DNA from: Microvirga arsenatis
Lineage (GTDB): Bacteria; Pseudomonadota; Alphaproteobacteria; Rhizobiales; Beijerinckiaceae
Assembly (NCBI RefSeq): GCF_009910705.1
Contig: NZ_JAAAXJ010000001.1
Coordinates: 558,001-622,000 of the forward strand
Reading direction: 5' to 3'
DNA: 64,000 bases
In this document: positions 19,528 to 28,297 of the stretch, one piece after another
How the letters are laid out: every line of letters begins with the position of its first letter
How positions within the stretch are numbered: the first letter of the stretch is position 1
Made by a program: the position numbers and the translations under genes
Notes under the pieces: generated by a model
What the model saw: the letters and a program-made list of their open reading frames with translations, nothing else
Told to the model about the DNA's origin: nothing
The model's database searches: none

Positions 19528-21297
19528 ATGAGCAGCCCTTCTGACCAGACGGCCCAAAGACGCCTTGCGGCAATCCTTTCCGCCGACGTTGTAGGCTATT
19601 CCACGCTCATGTCGCAGGACGAGGAGGGCACGCTGGCGCGCCTGAGGCGGCTCCGGCGGCAGGTGATCGAGCCCAAGATCCTTCTTCATCACGGCAGGCT
19701 GGTGAAAACCGTCGGAGACGGATTCCTCGTCGAGTTCTCGAGCCCCGTCGATGCGGTGCGCTGCGCCGTCGATCTCCAGGAGGGCGTGATGGGCGAGGGC
19801 GAGGCTTCCGGCGCCGGACCGCTCCAGCTGCGGATCGGGATCAATCTGGGCGACATCATCATCGAGGACGACGGCGACATCTTCGGGGACGGGGTGAACA
19901 TTGCCTCCCGGCTGCAGAAGCTCGCGCTGCCCGGCGGCATCTGCCTCTCCGGCAAGGTCTATGAGGAGGTGAGGGACAAGCTGCCCTACCAGTTCGAGGA
20001 CCGGGGAGAGCATCAGGTCAAGAACATCGGCCGTCCCGTGCGGGTGTTCTGCCTCCTGGAGGGAATGGACCCGGGAGCGACAGCGGGTCTCCGGTCGGTG
20101 GCGATCTTCCGGGACAAGCCGTCCATCGCCGTGCTGCCCTTCGTGAACATCAGCCAGGACCCCGAGCAGGACTACTTCGCCGACGGCATCGTCGAGGACA
20201 TCATCGCGGCGCTGTCCCGCTTCAGGTCCTTCTTCGTCATCGCGAGGAATTCAAGCTTTGCCTACAAGGGCCGCAGCGTCAGCTTGCAGCAGATCGGGCG
20301 CGAGCTGGGGGTTCGCTACGTGCTGGAGGGCAGCATCAGGCGCTCGGGGAAAAGGATCCGCATCACCGCGCAGCTTGTCGATGCCGGCACGGGCATGCAC
20401 CTCTGGGCCGAGCATTACGATGGCGTGATCGAGGACGTGTTCGACCTCCAGGATCAGATCACCGCCAACGTGGTCGGAGCGATCCAGCCCTCCATACGCG
20501 CGGCCGAGATCGAGCGCGCCAGGCGCAAGCGTCCCGAGAACCTCGATGCCTACGATCTCGTGATGCGGGCCCTCCCGCACGTCTGGTCCCTCGAGCGGGA
20601 GGCCAACGACGAGGCGACGGGGCTTCTCGAGAGGGCGCTCCGCCTCGATCCGAACTATCCGCTCGCCCTCTCCCTGGCCGCGTGGTGCCGCGGGCAGCGG
20701 ATCGTCTACAACTGGTCGGGCGACGTCCAGCGCGACAAGAGCGAGACCCTGCGCCAGGCGCAGACCGCAGCCTCCCTGGCTCACGACGATCCCTTCATCC
20801 TGACGGTGCTGGGCGCGGCGCTCACCATCACCCGGGAATACCAGCGCGCCGCCTCCATGCTGGACCGGGCATTGTCCCTCGACCCGAATTCCGCATGGGC
20901 CTGGAACCGCAGCGGCTGGCTCCACAACTACCGGGACGATCCCGAGGTCGCCATCGAGCATTTCGAGCGCTCCCTGCGCCTCAGCCCGTTCGACCCCATG
21001 GCCTTCAACTGCGAGATGGGGATCGGCTGCGCTCACTTCATCGCGAAACGCTACGACCTGGCCACGCAGTGGCAGGAAAAGGCGCTGGCCGCCAAGCCGA
21101 GTGCGGTATGGATCCATCGAACGTTGGCGCCGAGCTATGCTCACGCGGGAGAGATCGGCAAAGCGCGGGCGAGCGTCGAGGAATTGGTGAAGGAATATCC
21201 AGGGATTCGGATCTCGGACATTCTGCAGGCCTTGGCCTTCAGCAAGGAGGTTATGGGCCGCTTCGTGGAGGGCCTGCAGCAGGCAGGTCTCAAGTAG
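19528..21297 (+). CDS. Class III adenylate/guanylate cyclase with TolB-like and TPR regions
   Basis: A 589-residue soluble protein. Residues 11-185 are a class III cyclase domain with metal-binding Asp20 (LSADVVGYS) and Asp64 (KTVGDGFLVEF), and GDGVNIASRL carrying the transition-state Asn and Arg. Residues about 193-315 resemble the TolB/FlgO-like N-terminal domain (SIAVLPFVNIS, YFADGIVEDI). Residues 330-580 contain tetratricopeptide-like repeats (LDRALSLDPNSAWAWNRSGW). This three-part layout is common in Rhizobiales and the product is most likely cAMP. What the TolB/TPR half senses is unknown. A GGAGAGGCC site precedes the ATG. It stands alone, followed by a terminator. Confidence 0.9.
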   Translation: MSSPSDQTAQRRLAAILSADVVGYSTLMSQDEEGTLARLRRLRRQVIEPKILLHHGRLVKTVGDGFLVEFSSPVDAVRCAVDLQEGVMGEGEASGAGPLQLRIGINLGDIIIEDDGDIFGDGVNIASRLQKLALPGGICLSGKVYEEVRDKLPYQFEDRGEHQVKNIGRPVRVFCLLEGMDPGATAGLRSVAIFRDKPSIAVLPFVNISQDPEQDYFADGIVEDIIAALSRFRSFFVIARNSSFAYKGRSVSLQQIGRELGVRYVLEGSIRRSGKRIRITAQLVDAGTGMHLWAEHYDGVIEDVFDLQDQITANVVGAIQPSIRAAEIERARRKRPENLDAYDLVMRALPHVWSLEREANDEATGLLERALRLDPNYPLALSLAAWCRGQRIVYNWSGDVQRDKSETLRQAQTAASLAHDDPFILTVLGAALTITREYQRAASMLDRALSLDPNSAWAWNRSGWLHNYRDDPEVAIEHFERSLRLSPFDPMAFNCEMGIGCAHFIAKRYDLATQWQEKALAAKPSAVWIHRTLAPSYAHAGEIGKARASVEELVKEYPGIRISDILQALAFSKEVMGRFVEGLQQAGLK

Positions 21298-21315
21298 AAC
21301 CGCCGCACAAGAGAA

Positions 21316-21347
21316 AACCGGGAGGATGGAGGTCCTCCCGGTTCTTC
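21316..21347. terminator. Bidirectional terminator between cyclase and OmpA genes
   Basis: Perfect 11-base inverted repeat AACCGGGAGGA / TCCTCCCGGTT (21316-21326, 21333-21343) with a 6-base loop, lying between two convergent genes. The left flank is GAGAAAA (T-rich on the minus strand) and the right flank is CTTC, so it is better as a minus-strand terminator but may serve both. Confidence 0.7.
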
Positions 21348-21351
21348 GGGT

Positions 21352-23307
21352 TTACTGCTGCTGGTTCTGGCCTTGCAGCAGCGGGGTGATCCGGCGCAGG
21401 GTCACGCGGCGGTTCTCCCGCTCCGGCCCCTGCGAGGCCACCTTCAGGTACTGCTCGCCATAGCCCTGCGTGGTGAGGTTCTCGGCAGGGATCTGGAAGC
21501 GCTCCGTCAGGATGGTGGCGATCGTCTCCGCACGACGGTCGGAGAGGGTCAGGTTGTCCTCGTCCGGGCCGACCGCGTCGGTATGGCCTTCCACCAGGAA
21601 GATCTCGTTCGGATTCCGGGAGATCGCCTGACGCAGGCCATCGGCGATGACCCGCAGCTTCTCGATCTGATCCGGCGGCAGCTCCCAGGAGCCGAACTCG
21701 AAGGTGATGGTGTCGAGGTCGACCCGCGGCATGCGCTGGCGCAGGGGCTGGCTGCGGCGGATCTCGTCGAGGGTGTAGGCCCGCTCGATGCGCTCCACCG
21801 GGGGCGCCGTGAAGGCTTCGACGATGTCGGCCTCGGACGCCCGTTCCGTCTCGACGATGTAGCGCTCGCGGGGAATCGTCACCCGCGGGGGCGGCAGACG
21901 GACGACCTCCTCCTCGATATACCCGTACGTCGTCGGACGGCGGTCGCCACGCCGGTTCTCGATGAGAATGACCTCACGTCCCGCAGGCTCGCGCCGCACG
22001 CGGCGGACGAGATTGCCGTATTCGTCCCGCACCGTGACGATCTCGCTGCCGTCCGGACGGCGCACGATGGTGACCTCCTCGCCCGCGCCACGGCGCTCCA
22101 CCCGGATGTCGGCATCCCGATAGGTCCGGCGCAACCGTTCGGTCTCGTCGTGGCGGATGATGACCTCGTTGCCCTCTCGGATGATCGTGCGGTTGCCGGG
22201 CTCCTCGATGATGACGCGGTTGCCTTCGCGGCGCTCCCGGCGTTCGCGGCGCAGATCCTCGATGCGCACCCGCGCGGGATCGAGGGGCTGCGTCGTGGCA
22301 GGGGCGGCCTGCTGGGGAGCGGCCGGTGCCGGAGCGGCGGGAGCCGTAGGTTGGGCGCGGGTCGCCGGTGCGGTCGGGGCAGGCGCCGTGGGAGCGGGCT
22401 GCGTCTGGGTCGCGGGCGCTGCCGGAGCCGGAGCTGGAGCAGTGGGGGTTGCCGGAGCGGGCTGGGCCTGGGTTGGTGCCGGGGCCGGAGGCGTCGCCGG
22501 GGTGGCGGGCTGATCCTGTCCCGGGCGCTGGCCGCGCGGCCGATCCGGGCGTTCGGGGTCGCCCGCCCGCGCCGGGCGCTCGGCATCCCGCGGCCGGGGC
22601 GCGGCCTGGTCGGGAGCGGTCTGACCTGGGGTAGCCTGGCCCGGCCGCTGCTGCGCAGGCGCGGGCGGGGTTGCAGGCTGGGCCGCGGGCGGAGGGGTAG
22701 TCGGACGGGTCTCGCCAGCCGGAGCCTGGGGTTGGGCGCGCTCTGCGGGCCGGTTGCGGTCCCGCTCGCGCTCGCGTTCCTGGGCGGCCGGACGCTGCTG
22801 CCGGGCGGGAGCATCGGCCGGAGGCTGAGCCCGCTCGGCAGGAATCTGCTGTGCGGGACGGGCCGGAGCGGCGGGCGTCGTGCCCGAAGGCGGAGTCGGG
22901 CGTTCAGTGGGCTGGGCCTGGTCGCGGCGCGGGCGCGGGGCTTCGGGGGAGTCCTCCTGGGAGGTGGCACGGGGCGCGCGAGGTGCCGGAGCGTCCGGGC
23001 TCACGCCGCGCTCGGCAGGACCTGCCCCGCGGGGCGGTCGCGGTCCACGCTCCTCGACGGCGCCGGGACCTCCGCCTTCCTGGCCGCCCTGCCGGCGCTC
23101 CTGGCCGGGGCCGCCGCGGCGCGGCGCCTCCTCACCCTGCTGGCCTTGTCTCCGGCGCAGGCCGGGGGGCTGGTCCTCGTCGGCCGGCGGACCGGCCTGA
23201 GCGATCACCAGGGGCGCTGCGGGTTCGGTCTGCAATGCCGAGACGTTCGCCGGCAGCAGCATCAGGGGGAGGGCGGTACTCGCAAGAAGCAGGCTGGAGA
23301 GTTTCAT
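21352..23307 (-). CDS. OmpA family protein with long Pro/Ala/Gln-rich disordered arm
   Basis: A 651-residue envelope protein. A Sec signal peptide (MKLSSLLLASTALPLMLLPA) is followed by about 300 residues of Pro/Ala/Gln/Arg-rich, low-complexity sequence, then an Arg-rich region with repeated IIREGNEVIIRHDE-like and VTIVRRPDGSE-like strands, and a C-terminal OmpA peptidoglycan-binding domain (about 535-640; VEGHTDAVGPDEDN, LSDRRAETIA, GYGEQYLKV). It probably anchors the outer membrane or a surface structure to the wall. The ATG at 23307 follows GAGGACC; the frame extends upstream to 23433 but the signal peptide fixes the start. A long antisense open frame here results from the biased composition. 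Confidence 0.87.
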   Translation of the reverse strand: MKLSSLLLASTALPLMLLPANVSALQTEPAAPLVIAQAGPPADEDQPPGLRRRQGQQGEEAPRRGGPGQERRQGGQEGGGPGAVEERGPRPPRGAGPAERGVSPDAPAPRAPRATSQEDSPEAPRPRRDQAQPTERPTPPSGTTPAAPARPAQQIPAERAQPPADAPARQQRPAAQERERERDRNRPAERAQPQAPAGETRPTTPPPAAQPATPPAPAQQRPGQATPGQTAPDQAAPRPRDAERPARAGDPERPDRPRGQRPGQDQPATPATPPAPAPTQAQPAPATPTAPAPAPAAPATQTQPAPTAPAPTAPATRAQPTAPAAPAPAAPQQAAPATTQPLDPARVRIEDLRRERRERREGNRVIIEEPGNRTIIREGNEVIIRHDETERLRRTYRDADIRVERRGAGEEVTIVRRPDGSEIVTVRDEYGNLVRRVRREPAGREVILIENRRGDRRPTTYGYIEEEVVRLPPPRVTIPRERYIVETERASEADIVEAFTAPPVERIERAYTLDEIRRSQPLRQRMPRVDLDTITFEFGSWELPPDQIEKLRVIADGLRQAISRNPNEIFLVEGHTDAVGPDEDNLTLSDRRAETIATILTERFQIPAENLTTQGYGEQYLKVASQGPERENRRVTLRRITPLLQGQNQQQ

Positions 23308-23501
23308 GGTCCTCAAACGTCGTTTGCACACTAAGGTCATCGACAATGACACGGTGCCGGAATGGTTCCGCCTGAGGGCGAAATCCCTTGTGAAACAGAA
23401 TATTAGAAGTTTTCGGATATGCTTGGAAAACATGGAAGAATGCCTGCCGGATCACTATATCGAGACTTGGCAAACCCACGTGCCGAAGGCAGCCGGAACC
23501 G

Positions 23502-24233
23502 ATGCACTGGACTGACGAAGGCGTCGTTCTCGGCGTCCGCAAGCATGGAGAGACGAGCGTCATCCTCGAACTGATGACGCGCGAGCACGGCCGCCACCTC
23601 GGCCTCGTCCATGGCGGCCGCTCCAAGACCCTTCAGGCCGTGCTCCAGCCGGGCAACACGGTGCAGGCGACCTGGCGGGCGCGGCTCGACGAGCATCTGG
23701 GCACCTATCAGGTGGAGGGGCTGAACCTGCGGGCCGCCCGCCTCATGGGCTCCTCCATGGCGCTCTACGGCCTGGCGACGCTTTCCCATATGCTGCGCTA
23801 CTTCCCGGAGCGGGACCCGCATTTCGCCCTCTACGAGACCCTGACCGTTCTGGTCGACAATCTGGACGACCCCGACCTCGCCCCGGCACTGTTCGTGCGC
23901 TTCGAGCTCGCCATGCTCGCCGAGCTCGGCTTCGGCCTCGATCTGACGAGCTGCGCCGCCACGGGCACCGAGCGGGACCTGACCTATGTCTCGCCCCGGA
24001 GCGGGCGCGCCGTCTCGGCCGAGGCCGGGGAGGCCTACAAGGACAGGCTGCTCAAGCTGCCCGGCTTCCTCATCGGCCAGACCAGGGCCAACCGGCCCCG
24101 GGAGGAGGACATCCGGGCCGGATTTGCGCTGACCGACTTCTTCCTGCATCAGAACGTCTACGGGCCACAGGGGCACCGGGCGCCGGAGGAGCGGGCGCGT
24201 TTCGTCGCACTGGCCACGGCTGGGGACGAATGA
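23502..24233 (+). CDS. recO: DNA repair protein RecO
   Basis: A 243-residue RecFOR-pathway mediator that loads RecA onto SSB-coated single-stranded DNA. It has the N-terminal OB fold (WTDEGVVLGVRKHGETSVIL) and a helical C-terminal domain (TDFFLHQNVYG). The zinc-binding cysteines of some RecO proteins are not apparent. In related genomes recO directly follows era; here three signalling and envelope genes lie between them. Followed by parC after 66 bases. Confidence 0.95.
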   Translation: MHWTDEGVVLGVRKHGETSVILELMTREHGRHLGLVHGGRSKTLQAVLQPGNTVQATWRARLDEHLGTYQVEGLNLRAARLMGSSMALYGLATLSHMLRYFPERDPHFALYETLTVLVDNLDDPDLAPALFVRFELAMLAELGFGLDLTSCAATGTERDLTYVSPRSGRAVSAEAGEAYKDRLLKLPGFLIGQTRANRPREEDIRAGFALTDFFLHQNVYGPQGHRAPEERARFVALATAGDE

Positions 24234-24299
24234 CGTATGTTTCTGTTATGTTCTCATTTCGGATGATAAAGAGCGATTCGCAGTTGAGGGTTTCGAAGT

Positions 24300-26546
24300 A
24301 TGGGTAAGCCGGTCAATCCGCCGTCGGGGGGCGAGATCGAGAACATCAATCTTAAGGATGCCCTGGAGGAGCGCTATCTCGCCTATGCGCTCTCCACCAT
24401 CATGCACCGGGCGCTGCCGGACGCGCGGGACGGGCTGAAGCCCGTCCACCGCCGCATCCTGCACGCCATGCGGCTGCTCAGGCTCGACCCGAAGTCGGCG
24501 CCGAAGAAATGCGCCCGCATCGTCGGCGACGTAATGGGCCAGTTCCACCCGCACGGCGACCAGTCGATCTACGAGGCGCTCGTGCGGATGGCGCAGGACT
24601 TCGCCCAGCGCTACCCGCTGGCGGACGGGCAGGGCAATTTCGGCAACATCGACGGCGACGGCGCCGCGGCCATGCGCTACACCGAGGCGCGCATGACCGA
24701 GGTGGCGCGCCTGCTGCTGGAGGGCATCGACGAGGACTCGGTCGATTTCCGCGAGACCTACGATCAGGCCAACGAGGAGCCGGTGGTGCTGCCGGCCGCC
24801 TTCCCGAACCTGCTGGCCAACGGCTCGCAGGGCATCGCGGTCGGCATGGCGACCTCGATCCCGCCGCACAACGCCGCCGAGCTGTGCGATGCGGCCCTGC
24901 ACCTGATCGCCAAGCCGAAGGCCACCTCCGAAGAGCTCATGCAGTTCGTGCCGGGGCCCGACCTGCCCACCGGCGGCATCATCGTCGACACCCCGTCCGC
25001 CATGGCGGAGACCTACCGCACGGGCCGCGGCTCGTTCCGCGTGCGCGCCCGGTGGACGAAGGAGGACCTGGGGCGCGGCAACTGGCAGATCGTCGTCACC
25101 GAGATCCCCTATGCGGTGCCGAAGTCGCGCCTGATCGAGAAGATCGCCGAGCTGCTGCAGGAAAAGAAGCTGCCGCTGCTGGCCGACGTGCGCGACGAAT
25201 CCGCCGAGGACATCCGCGTGGTGCTCGAGCCCCGCGCCAAGACGGTGGACCCGATCATTCTCATGGAGTCTCTCTTCAAGCTCACGGAGCTCGAGAGCCG
25301 CATCCCCATGAACGTGAACGTGCTCGCCGGGGGCAAGGTGCCGAAGGTGCTGGGGCTTGCGGAGTGCCTGCGCGAATGGCTCGACCATCGCCGCGAGGTG
25401 CTGATCCGCCGCTCCAGGTTCCGGCTCGCCGCCATCGACCGGCGGCTGGAGATCCTGGGCGGCCTGCTCATCGTCTATCTCGACCTCGACCGGGTGATCA
25501 AAATCATCCGCGAGGAGGACGAGCCGAAGCAGGAGCTGATGCGCGTCTTCAAGCTCACCGAGGTCCAGGCCAACGCCATCCTCGACACGCGCCTGCGCTC
25601 CCTGCGCAAGCTCGAGGAGATGGAGCTCAAGCGCGAGCAGAAGACCCTGCAGGAGGAGAAGGCCTCGATCGAGAACCTGCTCGGGTCCGAGAAGGTGCAG
25701 TGGAAGACCGTTGCGTGGGAGATCAAGGAGGTCCGCAAGACCTTCGGGCCCGACACGCCCCTGGGCAAGCGCCGCACCACCTTCGCCGAGGCGCCGGACA
25801 CCTCCGACATCGACTTCGCGGAAGCCATGATCGAGCGCGAGCCGATCACGGTCATCGTGTCCGAGAAGGGCTGGATCCGCGCCATGAAGGGGCACCAGGA
25901 GGATATATCCGGCGTGCAGTTCAAGGGCGACGACAGGCTGAAGACCGCCTTCTTCGCCGAGACCACGTCGAAGATCGTCGTGGCGGCGGATAACGGGCGC
26001 TTCTTCACCCTGGACGCTTCCAAGCTCCCCGGCGGGCGCGGCTTCGGCGATCCGATCCGCCTCATGGTGGACCTGGAGGAGGGCGCCGACTTCATCGCGG
26101 CCTTCCCCTACAAGGCCGGAACGAAGCTGCTGGTGGTCGCCTCGGACGGGCGCGGCTTCACGGTGCCCACCGACGAGATCACGGCCAACACCCGCAAGGG
26201 CAAGCAGATCCTCAACCTCGACGCGCCCGCCAGGATGGTGGTCTGCACCGAGGCGGAGGGCGACCACGTCGCCATCATCGGCGAGAACCGCAAGCTGCTG
26301 ATCTTCCCGTTGAAGCAGGTGCCGGAGATGACCCGCGGCAAGGGCGTGCGCCTCCAGCGCTACAAGGACGGCGGCGTCTCCGACGCCAAGGTCTTCAAGC
26401 TGAAGGAAGGCCTCACCTGGAAGGACACCTCCGGCCGCACCTGGACGGTGGCCAAGGAGGACCTGCGCGACTGGATGGGCGACCGCACCGAAGCCGGCCG
26501 CCTGCCGCCCAAGGGCTTCCCGAAGTCCAACAGGTTCGGGGAGTAA
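24300..26546 (+). CDS. parC: DNA topoisomerase IV subunit A
   Basis: A 748-residue decatenating topoisomerase subunit that works with ParE to separate daughter chromosomes. The catalytic Tyr127 follows Arg126 in [11 protein letters not shown]; the DNA-gate entry [14 protein letters not shown] is at residues 44-57; the C-terminal half carries the degenerate beta-pinwheel blades ([22 protein letters not shown]). Length and the weak GyrA-box indicate ParC and not GyrA. parE is not in the window. Confidence 0.96.
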   Translation: MGKPVNPPSGGEIENINLKDALEERYLAYALSTIMHRALPDARDGLKPVHRRILHAMRLLRLDPKSAPKKCARIVGDVMGQFHPHGDQSIYEALVRMAQDFAQRYPLADGQGNFGNIDGDGAAAMRYTEARMTEVARLLLEGIDEDSVDFRETYDQANEEPVVLPAAFPNLLANGSQGIAVGMATSIPPHNAAELCDAALHLIAKPKATSEELMQFVPGPDLPTGGIIVDTPSAMAETYRTGRGSFRVRARWTKEDLGRGNWQIVVTEIPYAVPKSRLIEKIAELLQEKKLPLLADVRDESAEDIRVVLEPRAKTVDPIILMESLFKLTELESRIPMNVNVLAGGKVPKVLGLAECLREWLDHRREVLIRRSRFRLAAIDRRLEILGGLLIVYLDLDRVIKIIREEDEPKQELMRVFKLTEVQANAILDTRLRSLRKLEEMELKREQKTLQEEKASIENLLGSEKVQWKTVAWEIKEVRKTFGPDTPLGKRRTTFAEAPDTSDIDFAEAMIEREPITVIVSEKGWIRAMKGHQEDISGVQFKGDDRLKTAFFAETTSKIVVAADNGRFFTLDASKLPGGRGFGDPIRLMVDLEEGADFIAAFPYKAGTKLLVVASDGRGFTVPTDEITANTRKGKQILNLDAPARMVVCTEAEGDHVAIIGENRKLLIFPLKQVPEMTRGKGVRLQRYKDGGVSDAKVFKLKEGLTWKDTSGRTWTVAKEDLRDWMGDRTEAGRLPPKGFPKSNRFGE

Positions 26547-26555
26547 ATCAAGAAG

Positions 26556-26640
26556 CAGTCATCCCGGACGGCGCAAGCCGATCCGGGATCGCTGTCAGAA
26601 CTCTCCACGTCATGGCCGGGCTTGTCCCGGCCATCCACGT
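26556..26640. repeat. Interspersed palindrome, family B copy 3
   Basis: Two hairpins: ATCCCGGA/TCCGGGAT (26561-26589) and ATGGCCGGG cttgt CCCGGCCAT (26612-26634, perfect 9-base stem). It follows the parC stop codon by 10 bases. Confidence 0.8.
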
Positions 26641-26655
26641 TTTAGGAAACACTCA

Positions 26656-26761
26656 CCTCATCCTGAGGAGGGATTGTGCCAGCAATCCGTCTCGAAGGAG
26701 GATCCAGTGTCCCCTGGAAGCTCCTTCGAGACGCCGCTTGCAGCGGCTCCTCAGGATGAGG
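26656..26761. repeat. Interspersed palindrome, family A copy 2
   Basis: A 106-base element with the same perfect 15-base ends as copy 1 (CCTCATCCTGAGGAG at 26656-26670; CTCCTCAGGATGAGG at 26747-26761). Nested are GGATTG/CAATCC (26671-26688), TCTCGAAGGAG/CTCCTTCGAGA and GCCGCT/AGCGGC. The inner hairpin sequences differ from copy 1 but pair equally well. Confidence 0.92.
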
Positions 26762-26784
26762 TCTGTGAGTTGGAAACCGTCAAG

Positions 26785-26818
26785 ACGTGGATCACCGGCA
26801 CAAGCCCGGCGATGACGT
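26785..26818. repeat. Partial family B palindrome
   Basis: ATCACCGGC acaa GCCCGGCGAT, an imperfect copy of the family B hairpin, flanking the family A element on its other side. Confidence 0.6.
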
Positions 26819-26857
26819 GGAGAGAGTTGGATTGCTGTAGAGAGCTATTCTGCTCTT

Positions 26858-27604
26858 TTACTCCACCCTCACCCAGCCATGGGCGAGAAGCCGCTCCTGC
26901 GGCTTGAAGCGGGCCTTGTAGCCCATCTTCTTCGAGCCCTCGACCCAATAGCCGAGATAGAGGTAGGGCAGGCCCATCGCCTTCGCGCGCCGGATGTGGT
27001 CCAGGATCATGAAGGTGCCGAGGCTGCGGTGGTGCAGCTCCGGCTCGTAGAACGAATAGACCATGGAAAGGCCGTCGCTCATCTCGTCCGTGAGGCAGAC
27101 GGCGATGAGATCCCCCGATCCCCTGCCCGTGATGCCGCTGTCGATGCCGCGCCTGCGGTACTCGATGAGCTTCGTGTCCACGTGGCTGTCCTCGACCATC
27201 ATGGAGTAGTCGAGCACCGTCATGTCGGCCATGCCGCCATCCGCGTGGCGCGTGTCCACGTAGCGCCGGAAGAGGGAGTACTGCTCCGAGGTCGGGCGGT
27301 TGGGGAGCGCGTTGCCGATGAGATCCGCATTGTCCTTCAGCACGCGCCTCAGATTGCCCGACGGCTCGAATGCGTCCACGAGCACCCGCACGGAGACGCA
27401 GGCCCGGCAGGCGTCGCAGGCGGGCCGGTAGGCGATGGTCTGCGACCGGCGGAAGCCGCCCTGGGTGAGAATCTCGTTCAGCTCCCGGCCACGCCGCCCC
27501 ACGATATGCGTAAAGACCTTCCGCTCCTCCTTGCCCGGCAGATAGGGGCATGCGGACGGGGAGGTGAGGTAGAACTGCGGTGCGTCGCGGGGCTGGCTCG
27601 TCAA
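26858..27604 (-). CDS. ate: Aspartate/glutamate leucyltransferase
   Basis: A 248-residue tRNA-protein transferase of the ATE1/Bpt family, which in bacteria adds Leu to N-terminal Asp or Glu and feeds the ClpS/ClpAP N-degron route. Conserved: [20 protein letters not shown] at residues 8-27, the Cys cluster [12 protein letters not shown], and the C-terminal [16 protein letters not shown]. The start shown is a TTG at 27604; no better start precedes the conserved FYLT segment. It lies downstream of an RDD gene, with parC convergent, an arrangement seen in Rhizobiales. Confidence 0.93.
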   Translation of the reverse strand: MTSQPRDAPQFYLTSPSACPYLPGKEERKVFTHIVGRRGRELNEILTQGGFRRSQTIAYRPACDACRACVSVRVLVDAFEPSGNLRRVLKDNADLIGNALPNRPTSEQYSLFRRYVDTRHADGGMADMTVLDYSMMVEDSHVDTKLIEYRRRGIDSGITGRGSGDLIAVCLTDEMSDGLSMVYSFYEPELHHRSLGTFMILDHIRRAKAMGLPYLYLGYWVEGSKKMGYKARFKPQERLLAHGWVRVE

Positions 27605-27760
27605 TCGGGGAGGCCTTGTGGAGAAACCTTGAGCGCTACGTCAACGCTTGAAGGATAACATTGGTGTCCCGCCCGTCCAGGAAAAGTGGGCGTTTGTCAC
27701 AGGGGTGTGTTCAGACGCTTTTCGGGGATGCTCGCGTCGAGGACGAGCGTACGTGATTCC

Positions 27761-27781
27761 CTCCCCGCAAGGGGGAGGGAA
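27761..27781. repeat. GC-rich palindrome, family C copy 1
   Basis: Near-perfect palindrome CCCTCCCC gcaag GGGGAGGG in the 203-base gap between the RDD gene and ate. The same 21-base core occurs at 30940-30960 (opposite orientation) and 31076-31096. Confidence 0.75.
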
Positions 27782-27807
27782 ACAGCGCACGTTTTTTTGG
27801 CAACGCC

Positions 27808-28287
27808 TCAAGCGCGCACCACCATCATCCCGGTGAGCAGGTCGCGGATGAAGCGTCGGTCGTCGCGGACGAAGCCGACGAACACGTCGCAGGCCCAGAG
27901 CAGGAAGGTCGAGATCGCCACGTAGAAGAACAGCGCGTGCACGGCGGCCGACAGCGGAGACGGCCCCCGGCCGGTGCGCGGATCGATCACCCGCAGGCCC
28001 ATGTAGCGCATGCCCACCGTCGCCTGGGACGCGCCGCCGATCGTCACCGCATTGTAGACGATGAAGATCAGCGCCGTGAGCGGCAGCGCGAAGAACAGCC
28101 CCCAGCCGAGGCCCAGCGTGATGAGTCCCAGGAAGAAGATGCCGATGGAGATCAGCACGACCCACAGCGCGATCACGACGAGGTCGATCAGGTAGGCCCA
28201 GAAGCGGCGGGCGATGACGCCCTCCGTCACCCGGTCGACCTCGTAGGAGGGATAGTTCAGGGTCGGCGGGTAGGGGCGGTTGACCAT
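27808..28287 (-). CDS. RDD family membrane protein
   Basis: A 159-residue protein with three to four membrane segments. The RDD signature is visible: Arg in IARRFWAYLIDLVVI near residue 28 and the following Asp, and a second motif RYMGLRVID near residue 98. Family functions are poorly known; a few RDD proteins act as sodium/proton antiporters. It starts 10 bases after the ilvA stop codon on the same strand, so it belongs to the livH-like/ilvA/RDD unit. Confidence 0.85.
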   Translation of the reverse strand: MVNRPYPPTLNYPSYEVDRVTEGVIARRFWAYLIDLVVIALWVVLISIGIFFLGLITLGLGWGLFFALPLTALIFIVYNAVTIGGASQATVGMRYMGLRVIDPRTGRGPSPLSAAVHALFFYVAISTFLLWACDVFVGFVRDDRRFIRDLLTGMMVVRA

Positions 28288-28297
28288 GGGGCTCTCC

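Larger units (their letters stand above)
26547..26857. other. Repeat-filled gap between parC and ate
   Basis: This 311-base convergent intergenic region holds no gene. It is almost wholly made of repeats: a family B element (26556-26640), a family A element (26656-26761) and a partial family B hairpin (26785-26818). The hairpins may also terminate parC and ate transcripts. Confidence 0.8.

Noticed and set aside
21373..23334. A 653-codon plus-strand frame opposite the OmpA gene
   Set aside because: Composition mirrors the Pro/Ala-rich arm; signal peptide and OmpA motifs support the minus strand.
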